DNA of 64,000 bases from [Streptosporangium] indianense (GTDB lineage: Bacteria > Actinomycetota > Actinomycetes > Streptomycetales > Streptomycetaceae). The stretch spans positions 27,547-91,546 of the forward strand of contig NZ_JAKEIO010000011.1 in assembly GCF_021474405.1 (NCBI RefSeq), given 5' to 3'. Made by a program: the position numbers and the translations under genes. The notes below the pieces were generated by a model that saw nothing but the letters and a program-made list of their open reading frames with translations, was not told the origin of the DNA and made no database searches. Positions 29,678-40,518 of this stretch are shown here, piece after piece. Position 1 is the stretch's first letter. Every line of letters begins with the position of its first letter.

Positions 29678-31423
29678 TTACTTCGAGGAGCTCATCAGCA
29701 GGTAGTCGTACATGCCGAGGTAGGCCTGCGTGACGGTGACGTTCTGCGCGGACGTCGGCCGGAGCAGCAGGTTCTTGCGGTAGACCAGCGGGACGACCGA
29801 GGCGTTGTCGAGCACCATCTTGTCGATCTCACCCCAGGCCTTGGTGCGGGCCGCGTCGTCGGTGTTGGCGATCGCGTCCGTCAGGGCCTTGTTGATCTTC
29901 GGGTCGTCCAGCTCCATCAGGTTGTTGCCGCCGGAGGGCTTGATGGCGGCACCGTTGACGATCTGGTCGAGGAAGCCGTAGCCGGTCGGCCAGTCGGCGC
30001 CCCACGCCATCGAGAGCATGCCGAGCTTGTTGTCGTGGACGTAGCTCGGGACACCGGCGAAGTTCGAGAAGTACTTGCCGGAGGGGAACTGCTTGATCTC
30101 GATGTTGATGCCGATCTTCTTCAGCGACGCCTGGATGGCGGTCGCCGCGGCAACCTCGGCGGGGCGGTCGGAGCGCGCCGTCAGGATCGTGTTGAAGCCG
30201 TTCGGCTTGCCGCACGCCTTCAGGGCTTCCTTGGCCTTGGCCACGTCACCCTTGTGACCGTCGGTCGCGTAGGTGTCGAACTTGGTGTAGCCGTTCACCG
30301 ACGGCGGCAGCAGCGTGGTCGCCACGTCGCCCTTCGGGGAACCGCCCATGGCGTCGAGCACCGACTGCTTGTCGAGGCCCCACTGCACGGCCTTGCGGCA
30401 GTCGGCGTTGTCGAACGGCTTCACGTTCACGTTGAGCGCGATGTACTGCGTGGCGCCCGCGTAGGAGCTGTCGGTCTGGTTGGCGTACTTGCCGCGCAGC
30501 ACCTTCGGCTGGGTCTGCGGCTGCACACCGGTGCCGGCCGCGTCAGCCGTGATCTTGTCGGACAGCAGGTTGTTGTCGACCGTGACGGGGTTGACCTTGA
30601 ACTTGATCGTGATCTTGTCCGGCAGGGCCTTGCGGATCGGGTCCGTCTTGGCGTCCCACTGCTTGTTGCGCACGAGGGTGGCGCCGCGGCCCTCCTCGTA
30701 GGACTGGAACTGGTACGGGCCGGTGGACTGGATCGCCTGGACGTACTTGGCACCGGTGTCCTTCGCCTGCGGCACGGGGGCCGTCTGCGAGAAGGTCGCC
30801 AGGTAGTCGAAGTCGGCGAACGGCTGCTTCAGCTTGAAGACGATCGTCCGGTCGTCCGGCGTCTCGATGGACTTGATGCCCTCGGCGGACTTGTCCTTGT
30901 AGGGGCCCTTGTACTTGTCGCCGCCCTCCAGGTACGACTTGAAGTACGTCGGGCCGTTGGACAGCGCCTCGGGCGCGAAGTTGGAGCGCTCGATGGCGTA
31001 CTTCACGTCCTTGGACGTCACCGGGGTGCCGTCCTGGAACTTCACACCGGCACGCAGCTTGTACGTCCAGGTCTTGGCGTCCGGGCTGGACTTGCCGAGC
31101 CCCTCCGCGAGGTCCGGCACGACCTCCAGGCCGGCCTTGCCCGCCGCCGGCTTGAACGTGGTGAGCGTCCGGCCGTAGAGGCGGGAGAAGTTCTGGACCC
31201 AGCCGTAGTACGTGTTGCCCGGGTCGAGGGAGTCCGGGACGTCCGAGTGCTCGTACGTGACCGTTCCTCCCTTCTTGTCGGACGCGTTGACGATCGAGTT
31301 CAGCGCGGCGTCCTTCTTGCCGTTGCCTCCCCCGTCGTTGTCGTCGCCTCCGCCGCACGCGGCGGCACCCAGCGACAGTGCCAGGACCGACGCAACGCCG
31401 GCGGTCACCCTTCTCGTCTTCAC
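29678..31423 (-). CDS. Oligopeptide-binding lipoprotein (SBP family 5)
   Basis: This 581-residue protein has a lipoprotein signal: KTRRVTAGVASVLALSLGAAAC, then CGGGDDNDGGGN. The SBP_bac_5 fold follows, with YLRDGVKFQD-like LRAGVKFQDGTPVTSKDVKYAIERS and NVNVKPFDNADCRKAVQWGLDKQSVL. It should capture peptides outside the membrane for the permease pair. I use the GTG at 31423, which has AGGGGG about 9 bases upstream. A GTG at 31453 overlapping the previous stop is also possible and would only lengthen the signal. Confidence 0.95.
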   Translation of the reverse strand: MKTRRVTAGVASVLALSLGAAACGGGDDNDGGGNGKKDAALNSIVNASDKKGGTVTYEHSDVPDSLDPGNTYYGWVQNFSRLYGRTLTTFKPAAGKAGLEVVPDLAEGLGKSSPDAKTWTYKLRAGVKFQDGTPVTSKDVKYAIERSNFAPEALSNGPTYFKSYLEGGDKYKGPYKDKSAEGIKSIETPDDRTIVFKLKQPFADFDYLATFSQTAPVPQAKDTGAKYVQAIQSTGPYQFQSYEEGRGATLVRNKQWDAKTDPIRKALPDKITIKFKVNPVTVDNNLLSDKITADAAGTGVQPQTQPKVLRGKYANQTDSSYAGATQYIALNVNVKPFDNADCRKAVQWGLDKQSVLDAMGGSPKGDVATTLLPPSVNGYTKFDTYATDGHKGDVAKAKEALKACGKPNGFNTILTARSDRPAEVAAATAIQASLKKIGINIEIKQFPSGKYFSNFAGVPSYVHDNKLGMLSMAWGADWPTGYGFLDQIVNGAAIKPSGGNNLMELDDPKINKALTDAIANTDDAARTKAWGEIDKMVLDNASVVPLVYRKNLLLRPTSAQNVTVTQAYLGMYDYLLMSSSK

Positions 31424-31449
31424 CTGAGGAAGCCCCCTCATTCGATGGA

Positions 31450-32448
31450 TCACTTGCTGCGAGGGTCGAGGGCGTCACGCAGCCCGTCACCCAGCAGGTT
31501 GAAGGCCAGGACGGTGATGAAGATCGCCAGTCCGGGCACGAACATGTACTGCGGATCAGCCGTGTAGAGATCCACAGCGTTGCTGAGCATGCCGCCCCAG
31601 GAAGCCTGCGGCGGAGCGATACCGACGCCGAGGAAGCTCAGCGCGGCCTCGAACAGGATGTTCGTCGGAATGATCAGCGTCGCGTAGACGAGGATCGGTG
31701 CGACGAGGTTCGGGAGGAGCTCCCGGAACAGGACGTACGGGCCGCGTGCCCCGAGGCTCGTGGACGCCTCGATGAACTCCCGCTTGCGCAGGGTCATCGT
31801 CTGGGCGCGCACGATGCGGCCGATGTACGGCCAGCTGAAGAAGCCGATCACGAAGATCAGCACGCAGATGCGCAGCGACAGGCCTTCGAGGCCGAAGAAC
31901 CCGTCCTGCACGGAGGCGGAGATCGAGATGGCGAACAGCAGGAGCGGGAAGGCCAGGAAGGTGTCCATCAGCCTGCTGATCACACTGTCGATCCAGCCGC
32001 CGTAGTACCCGGCGACGACACCGAGCACGGTGCCGAGGCACACGGACAGCAGCGTGGCGCCGCCCGCGACCAGAAGGGAGACCCAGGAGCCGTCGATGAT
32101 GCGGGCGAGCATGTCACGGCCGTACTGGGGGTCCACGCCCAGCGGGTGGTCCCAGCTCATGCCTCCCCAGCCGCCCTTGGGGGCGAGCAGCGCGGGGTCG
32201 ATGAGGTCCTGGTTGAACTTGTTGGGATCGAGGTTGAAGATCCACTGGATCGGCTTGGAGAACACCGCCATCAGCGTGAGCAGGATGACGACGACGCCTC
32301 CCGCCATCGCCACCTTGTCCCGCTTGAAGCGCATCCAGGCGATCTGGGTGAGCGAGCGCCCTTCGATCTGGCTCTTCTTGACCCCGGAGAGCACGGCCTC
32401 GGGCTGTGCTCCGGCTTCCGCCCCGGTGGTCTCGATCGGTGCGGTCAC
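31450..32448 (-). CDS. Oligopeptide ABC transporter permease, OppC/DppC type
   Basis: This 332-residue first gene of the operon has a 40-residue cytoplasmic N-terminus (SLTQIAWMRFKRDKVAMAGGVVV) leading into helix 1, a periplasmic domain with HPLGVDPQYGRDMLARIIDGSW, and four more helices. The EAA loop is LRKREFIEASTSLGARGPYVLFR. It ends GDGLRDALDPRSK, as usual. The GTG at 32448 follows GAGAGGGG. The order C-SBP-B-D-F differs from the common SBP-B-C-D-F. The 343 bases upstream (32449-32791) hold no gene and carry the palindrome at 32515. Confidence 0.95.
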   Translation of the reverse strand: MTAPIETTGAEAGAQPEAVLSGVKKSQIEGRSLTQIAWMRFKRDKVAMAGGVVVILLTLMAVFSKPIQWIFNLDPNKFNQDLIDPALLAPKGGWGGMSWDHPLGVDPQYGRDMLARIIDGSWVSLLVAGGATLLSVCLGTVLGVVAGYYGGWIDSVISRLMDTFLAFPLLLFAISISASVQDGFFGLEGLSLRICVLIFVIGFFSWPYIGRIVRAQTMTLRKREFIEASTSLGARGPYVLFRELLPNLVAPILVYATLIIPTNILFEAALSFLGVGIAPPQASWGGMLSNAVDLYTADPQYMFVPGLAIFITVLAFNLLGDGLRDALDPRSK

Positions 32449-32514
32449 GGTGCGATTGACCCCTCTCGGGCCGGCGGTCGCCGAGCCCCTGGTGCCGCTG
32501 TAGCGGTTTTGTTT

Positions 32515-32530
32515 GTCTCGTACACGAGAC
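32515..32530. promoter_or_regulatory. Perfect palindrome upstream of the peptide transporter operon
   Basis: GTCTCGT-AC-ACGAGAC is a 7+2+7 inverted repeat 66 bases before the first gene of the opp operon, in an otherwise unstructured 343-base upstream region. Size and position fit an operator for a dimeric regulator. No regulator gene is adjacent, so it would act in trans. I see no reliable -35/-10 pair in this region. Confidence 0.55.
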
Positions 32531-32791
32531 CGACCCGGCCCGTGTCTTGCGGGGAGTCTTCAACGCTTTGGCGATCTGTTGCCAGACTTGGCGGTGAAAG
32601 GATGCGTAAACGTGATGCTGTCTGCGGGGTTCCGTTATCCGGACAACGGGTAACAGGGGTCGGACACCCCAGGACAAGGGCATTTTAGGACAAGCTCTAA
32701 CTTTTCACCCGCATCTACGCGCGAAGAGGTGAGCAATCGTCGCGTTACGGGGAGGGTGCGGAGGAGGCCGCCGGGGGCGACTTCCAGCCGG

Positions 32792-33592
32792 TCAGTACCG
32801 GCCCTGGGCCGGAGGGTAGCCGTAGCCGGAGGCGGGCGCCTGGACCGGGGCGGTGGCATGGGCCTCGCGGTCGTAGAACGGGCGGGCCTTCGCGCGCAGC
32901 CACATGGCGACCGGGTCGTGCTCGTCGGACATGGCGACGGTCGACACGGGCAGCCCGTCCGGTACGGCTCCGAGAGACTGCTGCATCATCGCGCGCACCG
33001 AGTCCACGGCCTGCGGCGAGGTGTCGTACACGTCCAGTCCGATGGCGAGATACGGCGCTCCCAGCGCGGGCTGCACCCAGGCGCGGCGCAGCGAGCGGAC
33101 GGCCGGGGTGCGGTGGGCGTTCTGCGCGAGCAGGGCGTAGAACTGCGGGATCTCGATGGCCGGTTCGGACAGGCGCAGGGGTCCGGCGGGCTGACGGTCC
33201 AGGCCCGTGGCGATCCGGCGCAGGTCGAGCCAGGGGATGCCGACCCCGCCGCCCGGGGCGTGCGGGTTGAGCCAGAGGCCGTAGTGGTCGGGGTAGAGGG
33301 CACGGGCGACGTCGAGTCCGTCGATCACCTCGTACGAGCGGTTCCAGCCGCTGGCGGAGAGCTCCTGGGCGGAGGTCACGCAGGGCGCGTAGCCGTGGCC
33401 GTCGACGTCCATGTTCCCGTACTGGGCGTCGGGCGAGCCGGCCTGACCCTGCCACAGGAGCATCCAGATCTGGCCGGTGTGCGGGGTCGCGAGCGCGCGC
33501 AGGAGTGCCTCGTAGGCGTCGTAGCGCCCGGGCGTGACCTGGCGCAGCATGTGCTCGACCTGTCCGGCCGCAGCCGTGCCGCTCGCGCTCAC
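32792..33592 (-). CDS. SseB-like protein (enhanced serine sensitivity family), first copy
   Basis: This 266-residue protein resembles the SseB fold: an N-terminal domain (VTPGRYDAYEALLRALATPHTGQIWMLLW) and a C-terminal domain (AAIGLDVYDTSPQAVDSVRAMM). The family name comes from E. coli SseB, whose loss or excess alters serine sensitivity; its molecular role is unclear. The GTG at 33592 has AAGGGG at proper spacing. A TTG at 33613 is an alternative start. The last 20 residues (AHATAPVQAPASGYGYPP) form a disordered tail. A paralogue follows upstream and the glycine/serine genes begin 2.2 kb away. Confidence 0.85.
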   Translation of the reverse strand: MSASGTAAAGQVEHMLRQVTPGRYDAYEALLRALATPHTGQIWMLLWQGQAGSPDAQYGNMDVDGHGYAPCVTSAQELSASGWNRSYEVIDGLDVARALYPDHYGLWLNPHAPGGGVGIPWLDLRRIATGLDRQPAGPLRLSEPAIEIPQFYALLAQNAHRTPAVRSLRRAWVQPALGAPYLAIGLDVYDTSPQAVDSVRAMMQQSLGAVPDGLPVSTVAMSDEHDPVAMWLRAKARPFYDREAHATAPVQAPASGYGYPPAQGRY

Positions 33593-33753
33593 CTTTACCG
33601 CCCCTTCGTACAACGCCTCGACGGTGCCCTAGCTTAAGCCCGCAGGGGAGCCGGGGGATTATGCCGTCGGGCGGGGGCGGGTCGTGTGCGGTTGACCGCG
33701 CCCACGCGGCGGAGCCGCACGATGTCACAGCCCCGCGCCCCGGAGGCGATTGC

Positions 33754-34542
33754 CTACCGCTGGTAGAAGGGCCGGACCCTCTCCCGCATCCAGTTGCCCA
33801 CCGGGTCCTCCGTCACGTCGAGGAGCACCAGGTTCACCGGCCAGGGGGCCGGGGCCGTGGTGACGGCACGGGTGAGGGCGTCCAGGGGGAGGACGCGCAG
33901 GTCGCCCTCCCACTGGGAGAGTTCGACGCCGACGAACATCACCGGGTCGGCGGTCTCGATCGCGGCGAGGCAGCGGCGGGCGGTGACGACGACGCCGGTC
34001 GCCTCGAACTCGGCGGAGGCGGCGGCCAGGAAGTCCAGCGGGTCGTCCTGCCAGTCAGGCTCGAAGAGGCGGACCCGGCCGCCGCTCGCGGGGCCGTCCA
34101 GCGGGGTGCGGCCGGCCCGGCACAGCTCGGCCACGGCGGGCGGCGGGAGCGGGATGCCGACCACACCGCCCGGGTTGACGGCTATCCCCGCGTGCGGGGG
34201 CAGGCCGCGGGCGAACTCCACCGCGGGCGCGATGGTGTACGACATGTGCGAGCCGGCGACCTGGCGGAACTGCTCCTCGGAGCTGAACACCGGTACGAAC
34301 GCCTGGCCGTCGATCTCGATGCCGGGCAGGTCGAGGGGACCGCTGTGCGGGCCGCCGCCGTTGGGCAGCGGGATCCAGACGAAGCTCCGGCCCAGCACCT
34401 CGACGATCCGCCCGCCGGCCGCCGGTCCGGCGCCGAGGGAGGCCGAGAGCACCTCCTCCAGCTCGTTGCCGGGCCAGCCACCGTGCGGGTGGGTCTGCGT
34501 GTGCGCCGGGAAGTCCGCGGAGAAGTCCGCCGGGATGTCCAT
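33754..34542 (-). CDS. SseB-like protein (enhanced serine sensitivity family), second copy
   Basis: This 262-residue paralogue of the preceding protein shares the layout: an early SFVWIPLPNGGGPHSGPLDL, the strand VPVFSSEEQFRQVAG, the conserved GIAVNPGGVVGIPL, and a C-terminal VNLVLLDVTEDPVGNWMRERVRPFYQR that parallels DPVAMWLRAKARPFYDRE in the first copy. The matching ends show an old duplication, although overall identity looks modest. No catalytic site is known for the family. The two are on one strand with 161 bases between them and may be one transcript. Confidence 0.88.
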   Translation of the reverse strand: MDIPADFSADFPAHTQTHPHGGWPGNELEEVLSASLGAGPAAGGRIVEVLGRSFVWIPLPNGGGPHSGPLDLPGIEIDGQAFVPVFSSEEQFRQVAGSHMSYTIAPAVEFARGLPPHAGIAVNPGGVVGIPLPPPAVAELCRAGRTPLDGPASGGRVRLFEPDWQDDPLDFLAAASAEFEATGVVVTARRCLAAIETADPVMFVGVELSQWEGDLRVLPLDALTRAVTTAPAPWPVNLVLLDVTEDPVGNWMRERVRPFYQR

Positions 34543-34584
34543 CTGCCTACCGCCTGCCTGGAACCACTGCTGTGGCTCAAAAGG

Positions 34585-35316
34585 CTAACGGCTGACGGAC
34601 TGCGGGCGGCATGGGTGATGCCGGCTCGTGGACGCGGGCGCGGTTCCGCCCGTGAAGCCGATGCTGTGGAGGCTGTCCGCCGCGTCCCGGTCGGCCAGGA
34701 CGGCCGAACCGCAGCCCGCCGGGAGATCACCGCGCTCCACCGCCCGCAGCAGGCGGGTGCTCGCCGCGCGGTGGCGCAGGAACGCGTAGCGCGAGACACC
34801 GCGGCCGCGGTCGCGCTGACCTGCCAAGGCCTGTTCGGGCGTGACGTCGAGGAGGAGCAGGTGCAGGGTGCCGCCGCGGCGGCGGGCTTCGCGGGCGAGC
34901 CAGCGGCGGACCCAGGCCTGGGTGCCGCAGTCGTGCACCACGACGCCCTCGCCCGTGCGCAGGGCGCGGCGCAGCCCGGCGTAGTGGGCGAGACGGACGA
35001 GCGGCCGGTAGAGCGCGTACGGCAGGGCGCGCGGCATGCGGCGGGCCCAGCGGTCACGGGTGTCCTGGGAGTCGATGCGCCGGCCCGGCACGGTGCGCCG
35101 CATCAGGGTGGACTTGCCGCTGCCGGGCAGGCCCGTGACCACGACGAGGTCGCGGGGGCCGAACAGCAGCGCGCGCGGCCCGCGGCCGGCGCGGTCGCGC
35201 AGATCGCGGACGACCGGTGCCGGTGCCGGCACCGGAGCGCCGGCCGCCCGGGCCGGAGCGGCCGGCTGCTCGGGCAGCGCGATGCCCGTCGTCGCGTACG
35301 CGGTGGTCCTGTTCAC
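34585..35316 (-). CDS. P-loop ATPase / predicted small-molecule kinase
   Basis: This 243-residue protein starts with a GTG at 35316 with GGGGAGGA well placed upstream. After an Ala/Pro-rich leader (about 1-50), it has Walker A VVVTGLPGSGKSTLMRR and an acidic strand GEGVVVHDCGTQAWVRRWLA. It then has a region LHLLLLDVTPEQALAGQRDRGRGV, as in AAA_33-type predicted kinases. The substrate is unknown. It lies between the two SseB genes and the glycine riboswitch, divergent from gcvT, and may belong to the same transcript as the SseB genes (43-base gap). Confidence 0.85.
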   Translation of the reverse strand: MNRTTAYATTGIALPEQPAAPARAAGAPVPAPAPVVRDLRDRAGRGPRALLFGPRDLVVVTGLPGSGKSTLMRRTVPGRRIDSQDTRDRWARRMPRALPYALYRPLVRLAHYAGLRRALRTGEGVVVHDCGTQAWVRRWLAREARRRGGTLHLLLLDVTPEQALAGQRDRGRGVSRYAFLRHRAASTRLLRAVERGDLPAGCGSAVLADRDAADSLHSIGFTGGTAPASTSRHHPCRPQSVSR

Positions 35317-35544
35317 CGTGATCGTCCTCCCCTGGGGCCAGGTACGGAGTCCCATCCCCGCCGAGTGTAAAGAGAAGGTAATGCCGCAGGCCTCTCCATT
35401 TCGTGCTCGTCCTGCAACAGGGCTGCTACAGGACGCCGTGCCCGGCGCGTGGGACTCGTGCACTCCCTGGGAAAGGTCCCCCTGCCGCGCCGGAAGGATG
35501 CGTGCAATGATGTGCGCGCCAACTGCATACCGGCCGTTTGAATC

Positions 35545-35752
35545 CGCGCGGGAGAGTTCCCAGCACCGCAAGAGCTGGGGCGCCGAAGGAGCAAGTCCCT
35601 CCCTTGAATCTCTCAGGCCCCGTTACCGCGCGGGCGAGGCACATCTGAAAAGCGGGCCACCTCCTCCGCACGCGAGGCGTGGCCCCACCCAAGGTGCAAG
35701 CCGTGTCCCGAGTGGTCATGGCGAACCTCTCAGGTTCCGATGACAGATGGGG
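35545..35752 (+). promoter_or_regulatory. Tandem glycine riboswitch
   Basis: The sequence contains two glycine aptamers. The first spans about 35551-35617: GGAGAG, then GCGCCGAAGGAGCAAG, then GAATCTCTCAGGC. The second spans about 35632-35735: GGGCGAGGCACATCTGAAAA, then CCCAAGGTGCAAGCC, then GCGAACCTCTCAGG. It ends TTCCGATGACAGATGGGG, 42 bases before the gcvT start. Glycine binding should switch on the cleavage genes. The 230 bases between the P-loop gene and the riboswitch hold the promoters of both directions but no gene. Confidence 0.95.
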
Positions 35753-35794
35753 AGGAACGACCTCGCCCGTCATTGCCCTGGGAGACGACCGACT

Positions 35795-36916
35795 GTGAGC
35801 AGTACAGGAGAACTCCGTCACACCGCGCTCGATGCCCTGCATCGCTCGCTCGGCGCGACGATGACCGACTTCGCCGGCTGGGACATGCCCCTGCGCTACG
35901 GCTCCGAGCGCGACGAGCACACCGCCGTGCGCACCAAGGCCGGACTCTTCGACCTCTCCCACATGGGCGAGATCACCGTCACCGGCCCGCAGGCCGCCGC
36001 CCTGCTGGACTTCGCCCTGGTGGGCAACATCGGCGGGGTGAAGCCGGGCCGCGCCCGCTACACCATGATCTGCCGGGCCGACGGCGGCATCCTCGACGAC
36101 CTGATCGTCTACCGGCTGGGCGAGACCGAGTACATGGTGGTCGCCAACGCCTCCAACGCCCAGGTGGTGCTGGACGCGCTGACCGAGCGCGCCGCCGGTT
36201 TCGACGCCGAGGTGCGCGACGACCGGGACGCCTACGCGCTGATCGCCGTGCAGGGCCCGGAGTCGCCCGGGATCCTGAAGTCCCTCACCGACGCCGACCT
36301 CGACGGCCTGAAGTACTACGCCGGGCTGCCCGGCACGGTCGCGGGCGTCCCGGCCCTGATCGCCCGCACCGGCTACACCGGCGAGGACGGCTTCGAGCTG
36401 TTCGTGAAGCCCGAGCACGCCGTCGAGCTGTGGCAGGCGCTGACCAAGGCCGGCGAGGGCGTCGGCCTCGTCCCGTGCGGGCTGTCCTGCCGCGACACGC
36501 TGCGCCTGGAGGCGGGCATGCCGCTGTACGGGCACGAGCTGACCACTTCCCTCACCCCCTTCGACGCCGGGCTCGGCCGCGTGGTGAAGTTCGAGAAGGA
36601 GGGCGACTTCGTGGGGCGCGAGGCCCTGCGCGAGGCCGCCGCCCGCGCCGAGCAGAACCCGCCGCGCGTCCTGGTCGGACTCGTCGCCGAGGGCCGCCGC
36701 GTCCCGCGCGCCGGGTACACGGTCGTCGCCGGCGGCGAGGTGATCGGCGAGGTCACCTCCGGCGCCCCCTCCCCCACCCTCGGCAAGCCGATCGCGATGG
36801 CGTACGTCGACGCCGCGCACGCCGCGCCCGGCACGGCCGGCGTGGGCGTGGACATCCGGGGCAGTCACGAGCCGTACGAGGTCGTGGCGCTGCCGTTCTA
36901 CAAGCGCCAGAAGTAG
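35795..36916 (+). CDS. gcvT: Glycine cleavage system T protein (aminomethyltransferase)
   Basis: GcvT moves the methylene group from the lipoyl arm of GcvH to tetrahydrofolate and releases ammonia. The 373-residue protein shows the family start [30 protein letters not shown], the folate-site region [16 protein letters not shown], and [14 protein letters not shown]. The GTG at 35795 sits 42 bases after the riboswitch. The true N-terminus is supported by the family's TPL/LH pattern; an earlier in-frame ATG at 35747 overlaps the riboswitch and was rejected. gcvP is not in this window. Confidence 0.97.
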   Translation: MSSTGELRHTALDALHRSLGATMTDFAGWDMPLRYGSERDEHTAVRTKAGLFDLSHMGEITVTGPQAAALLDFALVGNIGGVKPGRARYTMICRADGGILDDLIVYRLGETEYMVVANASNAQVVLDALTERAAGFDAEVRDDRDAYALIAVQGPESPGILKSLTDADLDGLKYYAGLPGTVAGVPALIARTGYTGEDGFELFVKPEHAVELWQALTKAGEGVGLVPCGLSCRDTLRLEAGMPLYGHELTTSLTPFDAGLGRVVKFEKEGDFVGREALREAAARAEQNPPRVLVGLVAEGRRVPRAGYTVVAGGEVIGEVTSGAPSPTLGKPIAMAYVDAAHAAPGTAGVGVDIRGSHEPYEVVALPFYKRQK

Positions 36917-37019
36917 ACACTGGCCGAAGGGCCGCGGCAGCGACCCCGTGCCCGTCGTCCCAGCTCACCAGCAGTCCCCCCTTCCACAGCACTCCCGCGC
37001 GTACAGGAGAATCCAGGCC

Positions 37020-37397
37020 ATGAGCAACCCCAATGAGCTGCGCTACAGCAAGGAGCACGAGTGGCTGTCGGCCGCCGAGGACGGCGTGTCGACGGTCGGC
37101 ATCACGGAGCACGCGGCCAACGCGCTCGGCGATGTTGTGTTCGTCCAGCTTCCCGAGGTCGGTGACTCCGTGTCCGCCGGCGAGACCTGCGGCGAGCTGG
37201 AGTCGACCAAGTCGGTGTCCGACCTGTACTCCCCGGTCTCCGGTGAGGTCACCGAGGTCAACGAGGACGTCGTGAACGACCCGTCGCTGGTGAACTCGGC
37301 CCCCTTCGAGGGCGGCTGGCTGTTCAAGGTGCGGGTGACGGACGAGCCGGGCGACCTGCTCTCCGCCGACGAGTACACCGCGTTCTCCGCGGGCTGA
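37020..37397 (+). CDS. gcvH: Glycine cleavage system H protein
   Basis: GcvH carries the aminomethyl group on a lipoyl arm. The 125-residue protein has the lipoylation site [12 protein letters not shown], with Lys64 as the acceptor, and the fold start [11 protein letters not shown]. The ATG is preceded by a weak purine stretch. It is 103 bases after gcvT and 9 bases before glyA, so it is coupled to glyA more tightly than to gcvT. Confidence 0.97.
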   Translation: MSNPNELRYSKEHEWLSAAEDGVSTVGITEHAANALGDVVFVQLPEVGDSVSAGETCGELESTKSVSDLYSPVSGEVTEVNEDVVNDPSLVNSAPFEGGWLFKVRVTDEPGDLLSADEYTAFSAG

Positions 37398-37406
37398 GGG
37401 AGTCGT

Positions 37407-38669
<1,263 letters not shown>

Positions 38670-38683
38670 AGAAGAAACCTTTC

Positions 38684-38719
38684 GGGTGCCGCCGCCCGTC
38701 ACGAGCGGGCGCGGCACCC
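38684..38719 (+). terminator. Hairpin between glyA and sdaA
   Basis: GGGTGCCG, a one-base bulge and CGCCCG pair with CGGGCG and CGGCACCC around a 7-base loop. It lies 14 bases after the glyA stop and 39 bases before the sdaA start. It may end or attenuate the glycine operon, leaving sdaA partly independent. Confidence 0.75.
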
Positions 38720-38758
38720 ACCCCCCTCTGCACCACCCCCGTAGTCAGGAGTTCCCCC

Positions 38759-40126
38759 GTGGCCATCTCGGTCTTCGACCTGTTCTCGATCGGCATCGGC
38801 CCGTCCAGCTCCCACACCGTCGGCCCGATGCGGGCGGCCGGCCTGTTCGTCCGGCGGCTGCGCAACGAGGAGCTCCTGAGGTCCGTCGCCTCGGTCCGTG
38901 CGGAGCTGTACGGCTCGCTCGGCGCGACCGGGCACGGCCACGGCACGCCCAAGGCGGTGCTGCTCGGCCTGGAGGGCGACTCGCCGCGGACGGTCGACGT
39001 GTCGAGCGCGGACGAACGGGTGGAGGCGATCAAGTCCGGCGGCCGGCTGAACCTGCTCGGCGAGCACGAGATCGCGTTCTCCTTCGACGACGACATGGTC
39101 CTGCACCGCCGCAAGGCCCTGCCGTACCACGCGAACGGCATGACGCTGTGGGCGTACGACGCCTCGGGCGCGGAGCTGCTGACGAAGACGTACTACTCGG
39201 TGGGCGGCGGGTTCGTCGTCGACGAGGACGCGGTCGGCGCGGACCGCATCAAGCTCGACGACACCGTGCTGAAGTACCCCTTCCGCACCGGTGACGAGCT
39301 GCTGCGCCTGACCGAGGAGACGGGTCTGTCCATCTCCGCGCTGATGCTGGAGAACGAGCGGGCCTGGCGCACCGAGGAGGAGATCCGCGCGGGCCTGCTG
39401 GAGATCTGGCAGGTGATGCGGGACTGCGTGGCGCGCGGACTGTCCCAGGAGGGCATCCTGCCGGGCGGCCTCAAGGTGCGCCGCCGGGCCGCCAACACCG
39501 CGCGCAAGCTGCGCTCCGAGGGCGACCCGCTGGCCCTGGCCATGGAGTGGATCACCCTGTACGCGATGGCGGTCAACGAGGAGAACGCCGCCGGCGGCCG
39601 GGTCGTCACCGCCCCCACGAACGGCGCCGCCGGCATCATCCCGGCGGTCCTGCACTACTACGTCAACTTCGTGCCCGGCGCCGACGAGGAGGGCGTGGTC
39701 CGCTTCCTGCTCGCCGCGGGCGCGATCGGCATGCTCTTCAAGGAGAACGCGTCCATCTCCGGCGCCGAGGTCGGCTGCCAGGGCGAGGTCGGCTCCGCCT
39801 GCTCCATGGCCGCGGGCGCCCTGGCCGAGGTCCTCGGCGGCTCGCCCGAGCAGGTCGAGAACGCCGCGGAGATCGGCATGGAGCACAACCTCGGCCTGAC
39901 CTGCGACCCGGTCGGCGGGCTGGTGCAGATCCCCTGCATCGAGCGCAACGGCATGGCCGCGGTCAAGGCCGTCACGGCCGCCCGCATGGCGATGCGCGGC
40001 GACGGGTCCCACAAGGTGTCCCTGGACAAGGTCATCAAGACGATGAAGGACACCGGCGCGGACATGTCGGTGAAGTACAAGGAGACGGCCCGGGGCGGGC
40101 TGGCGGTGAACATCATCGAGTGCTGA
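38759..40126 (+). CDS. sdaA: L-serine ammonia-lyase (single-chain)
   Basis: This iron-sulfur enzyme deaminates serine to pyruvate. The 455-residue single-chain form has the beta domain [25 protein letters not shown] at its start. The alpha domain carries cysteines in [24 protein letters not shown] and in [23 protein letters not shown], the usual cluster ligands. It ends [16 protein letters not shown], with the C-terminal Cys typical of this family. The GTG at 38759 begins the family N-terminus. Its neighbour glyA makes or uses serine, and SdaA drains it. Confidence 0.97.
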   Translation: MAISVFDLFSIGIGPSSSHTVGPMRAAGLFVRRLRNEELLRSVASVRAELYGSLGATGHGHGTPKAVLLGLEGDSPRTVDVSSADERVEAIKSGGRLNLLGEHEIAFSFDDDMVLHRRKALPYHANGMTLWAYDASGAELLTKTYYSVGGGFVVDEDAVGADRIKLDDTVLKYPFRTGDELLRLTEETGLSISALMLENERAWRTEEEIRAGLLEIWQVMRDCVARGLSQEGILPGGLKVRRRAANTARKLRSEGDPLALAMEWITLYAMAVNEENAAGGRVVTAPTNGAAGIIPAVLHYYVNFVPGADEEGVVRFLLAAGAIGMLFKENASISGAEVGCQGEVGSACSMAAGALAEVLGGSPEQVENAAEIGMEHNLGLTCDPVGGLVQIPCIERNGMAAVKAVTAARMAMRGDGSHKVSLDKVIKTMKDTGADMSVKYKETARGGLAVNIIEC

Positions 40127-40178
40127 ACCGTCCCGCCAGGGCTACTCACATGGCGATACGGAGAAACCGAAAGGCGAG

Positions 40179-40313
40179 ATGCCTGACATCGTCGCAGTGA
40201 CCGTGGGACCCGGCATCTCGTACCACGTCAGTTCGATCCTCTCCCTCGACTCCGGTGAGGCCGCCTCCGTCACCGGCGCGCCCGCTTCCCCGGTCACCTC
40301 CTCCGCCTCCTGA
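40179..40313 (+). CDS. Candidate 44-residue small ORF after sdaA
   Basis: The ATG at 40179 has AAAGGCGAG immediately upstream. The frame (MPDIVAVTVGPGISYHV, then SSILSLDSGEAASVTG, then a Ser/Ala/Pro-rich end) uses high-GC third codon positions throughout. It lies 53 bases after sdaA in a 392-base region without other genes. I do not recognise it, and it has no signal peptide or membrane helix. It could be a spurious frame. Between it and the GH25-like gene (40314-40518) I see nothing definite. Confidence 0.3.
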   Translation: MPDIVAVTVGPGISYHVSSILSLDSGEAASVTGAPASPVTSSAS

Positions 40314-40518
40314 ATCCGCCCTCCGTGCACGAGCGCCGGGTGGGAGCCGCCTCGCGCCCGGCGTAGGGCCGCCGCAGCGGGGGCATCACCACACCCCGGA
40401 CCCGGGGGACCTCCACCCCCCGCACGCGACCGAAGTCGGCCTTTCCGTATCGGCCGGCGCGGCACGTGCCAAGGTGGTCCGACTCCCCCTCCCCCACGTG
40501 CACTCCAGGGAGACCCCC

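Noticed and set aside
29411..31567. 718-codon plus-strand frame opposite the peptide-binding protein
   Set aside because: It shows no domains and a repetitive Val/Gly/Arg composition. The binding lipoprotein on the minus strand is unmistakable.
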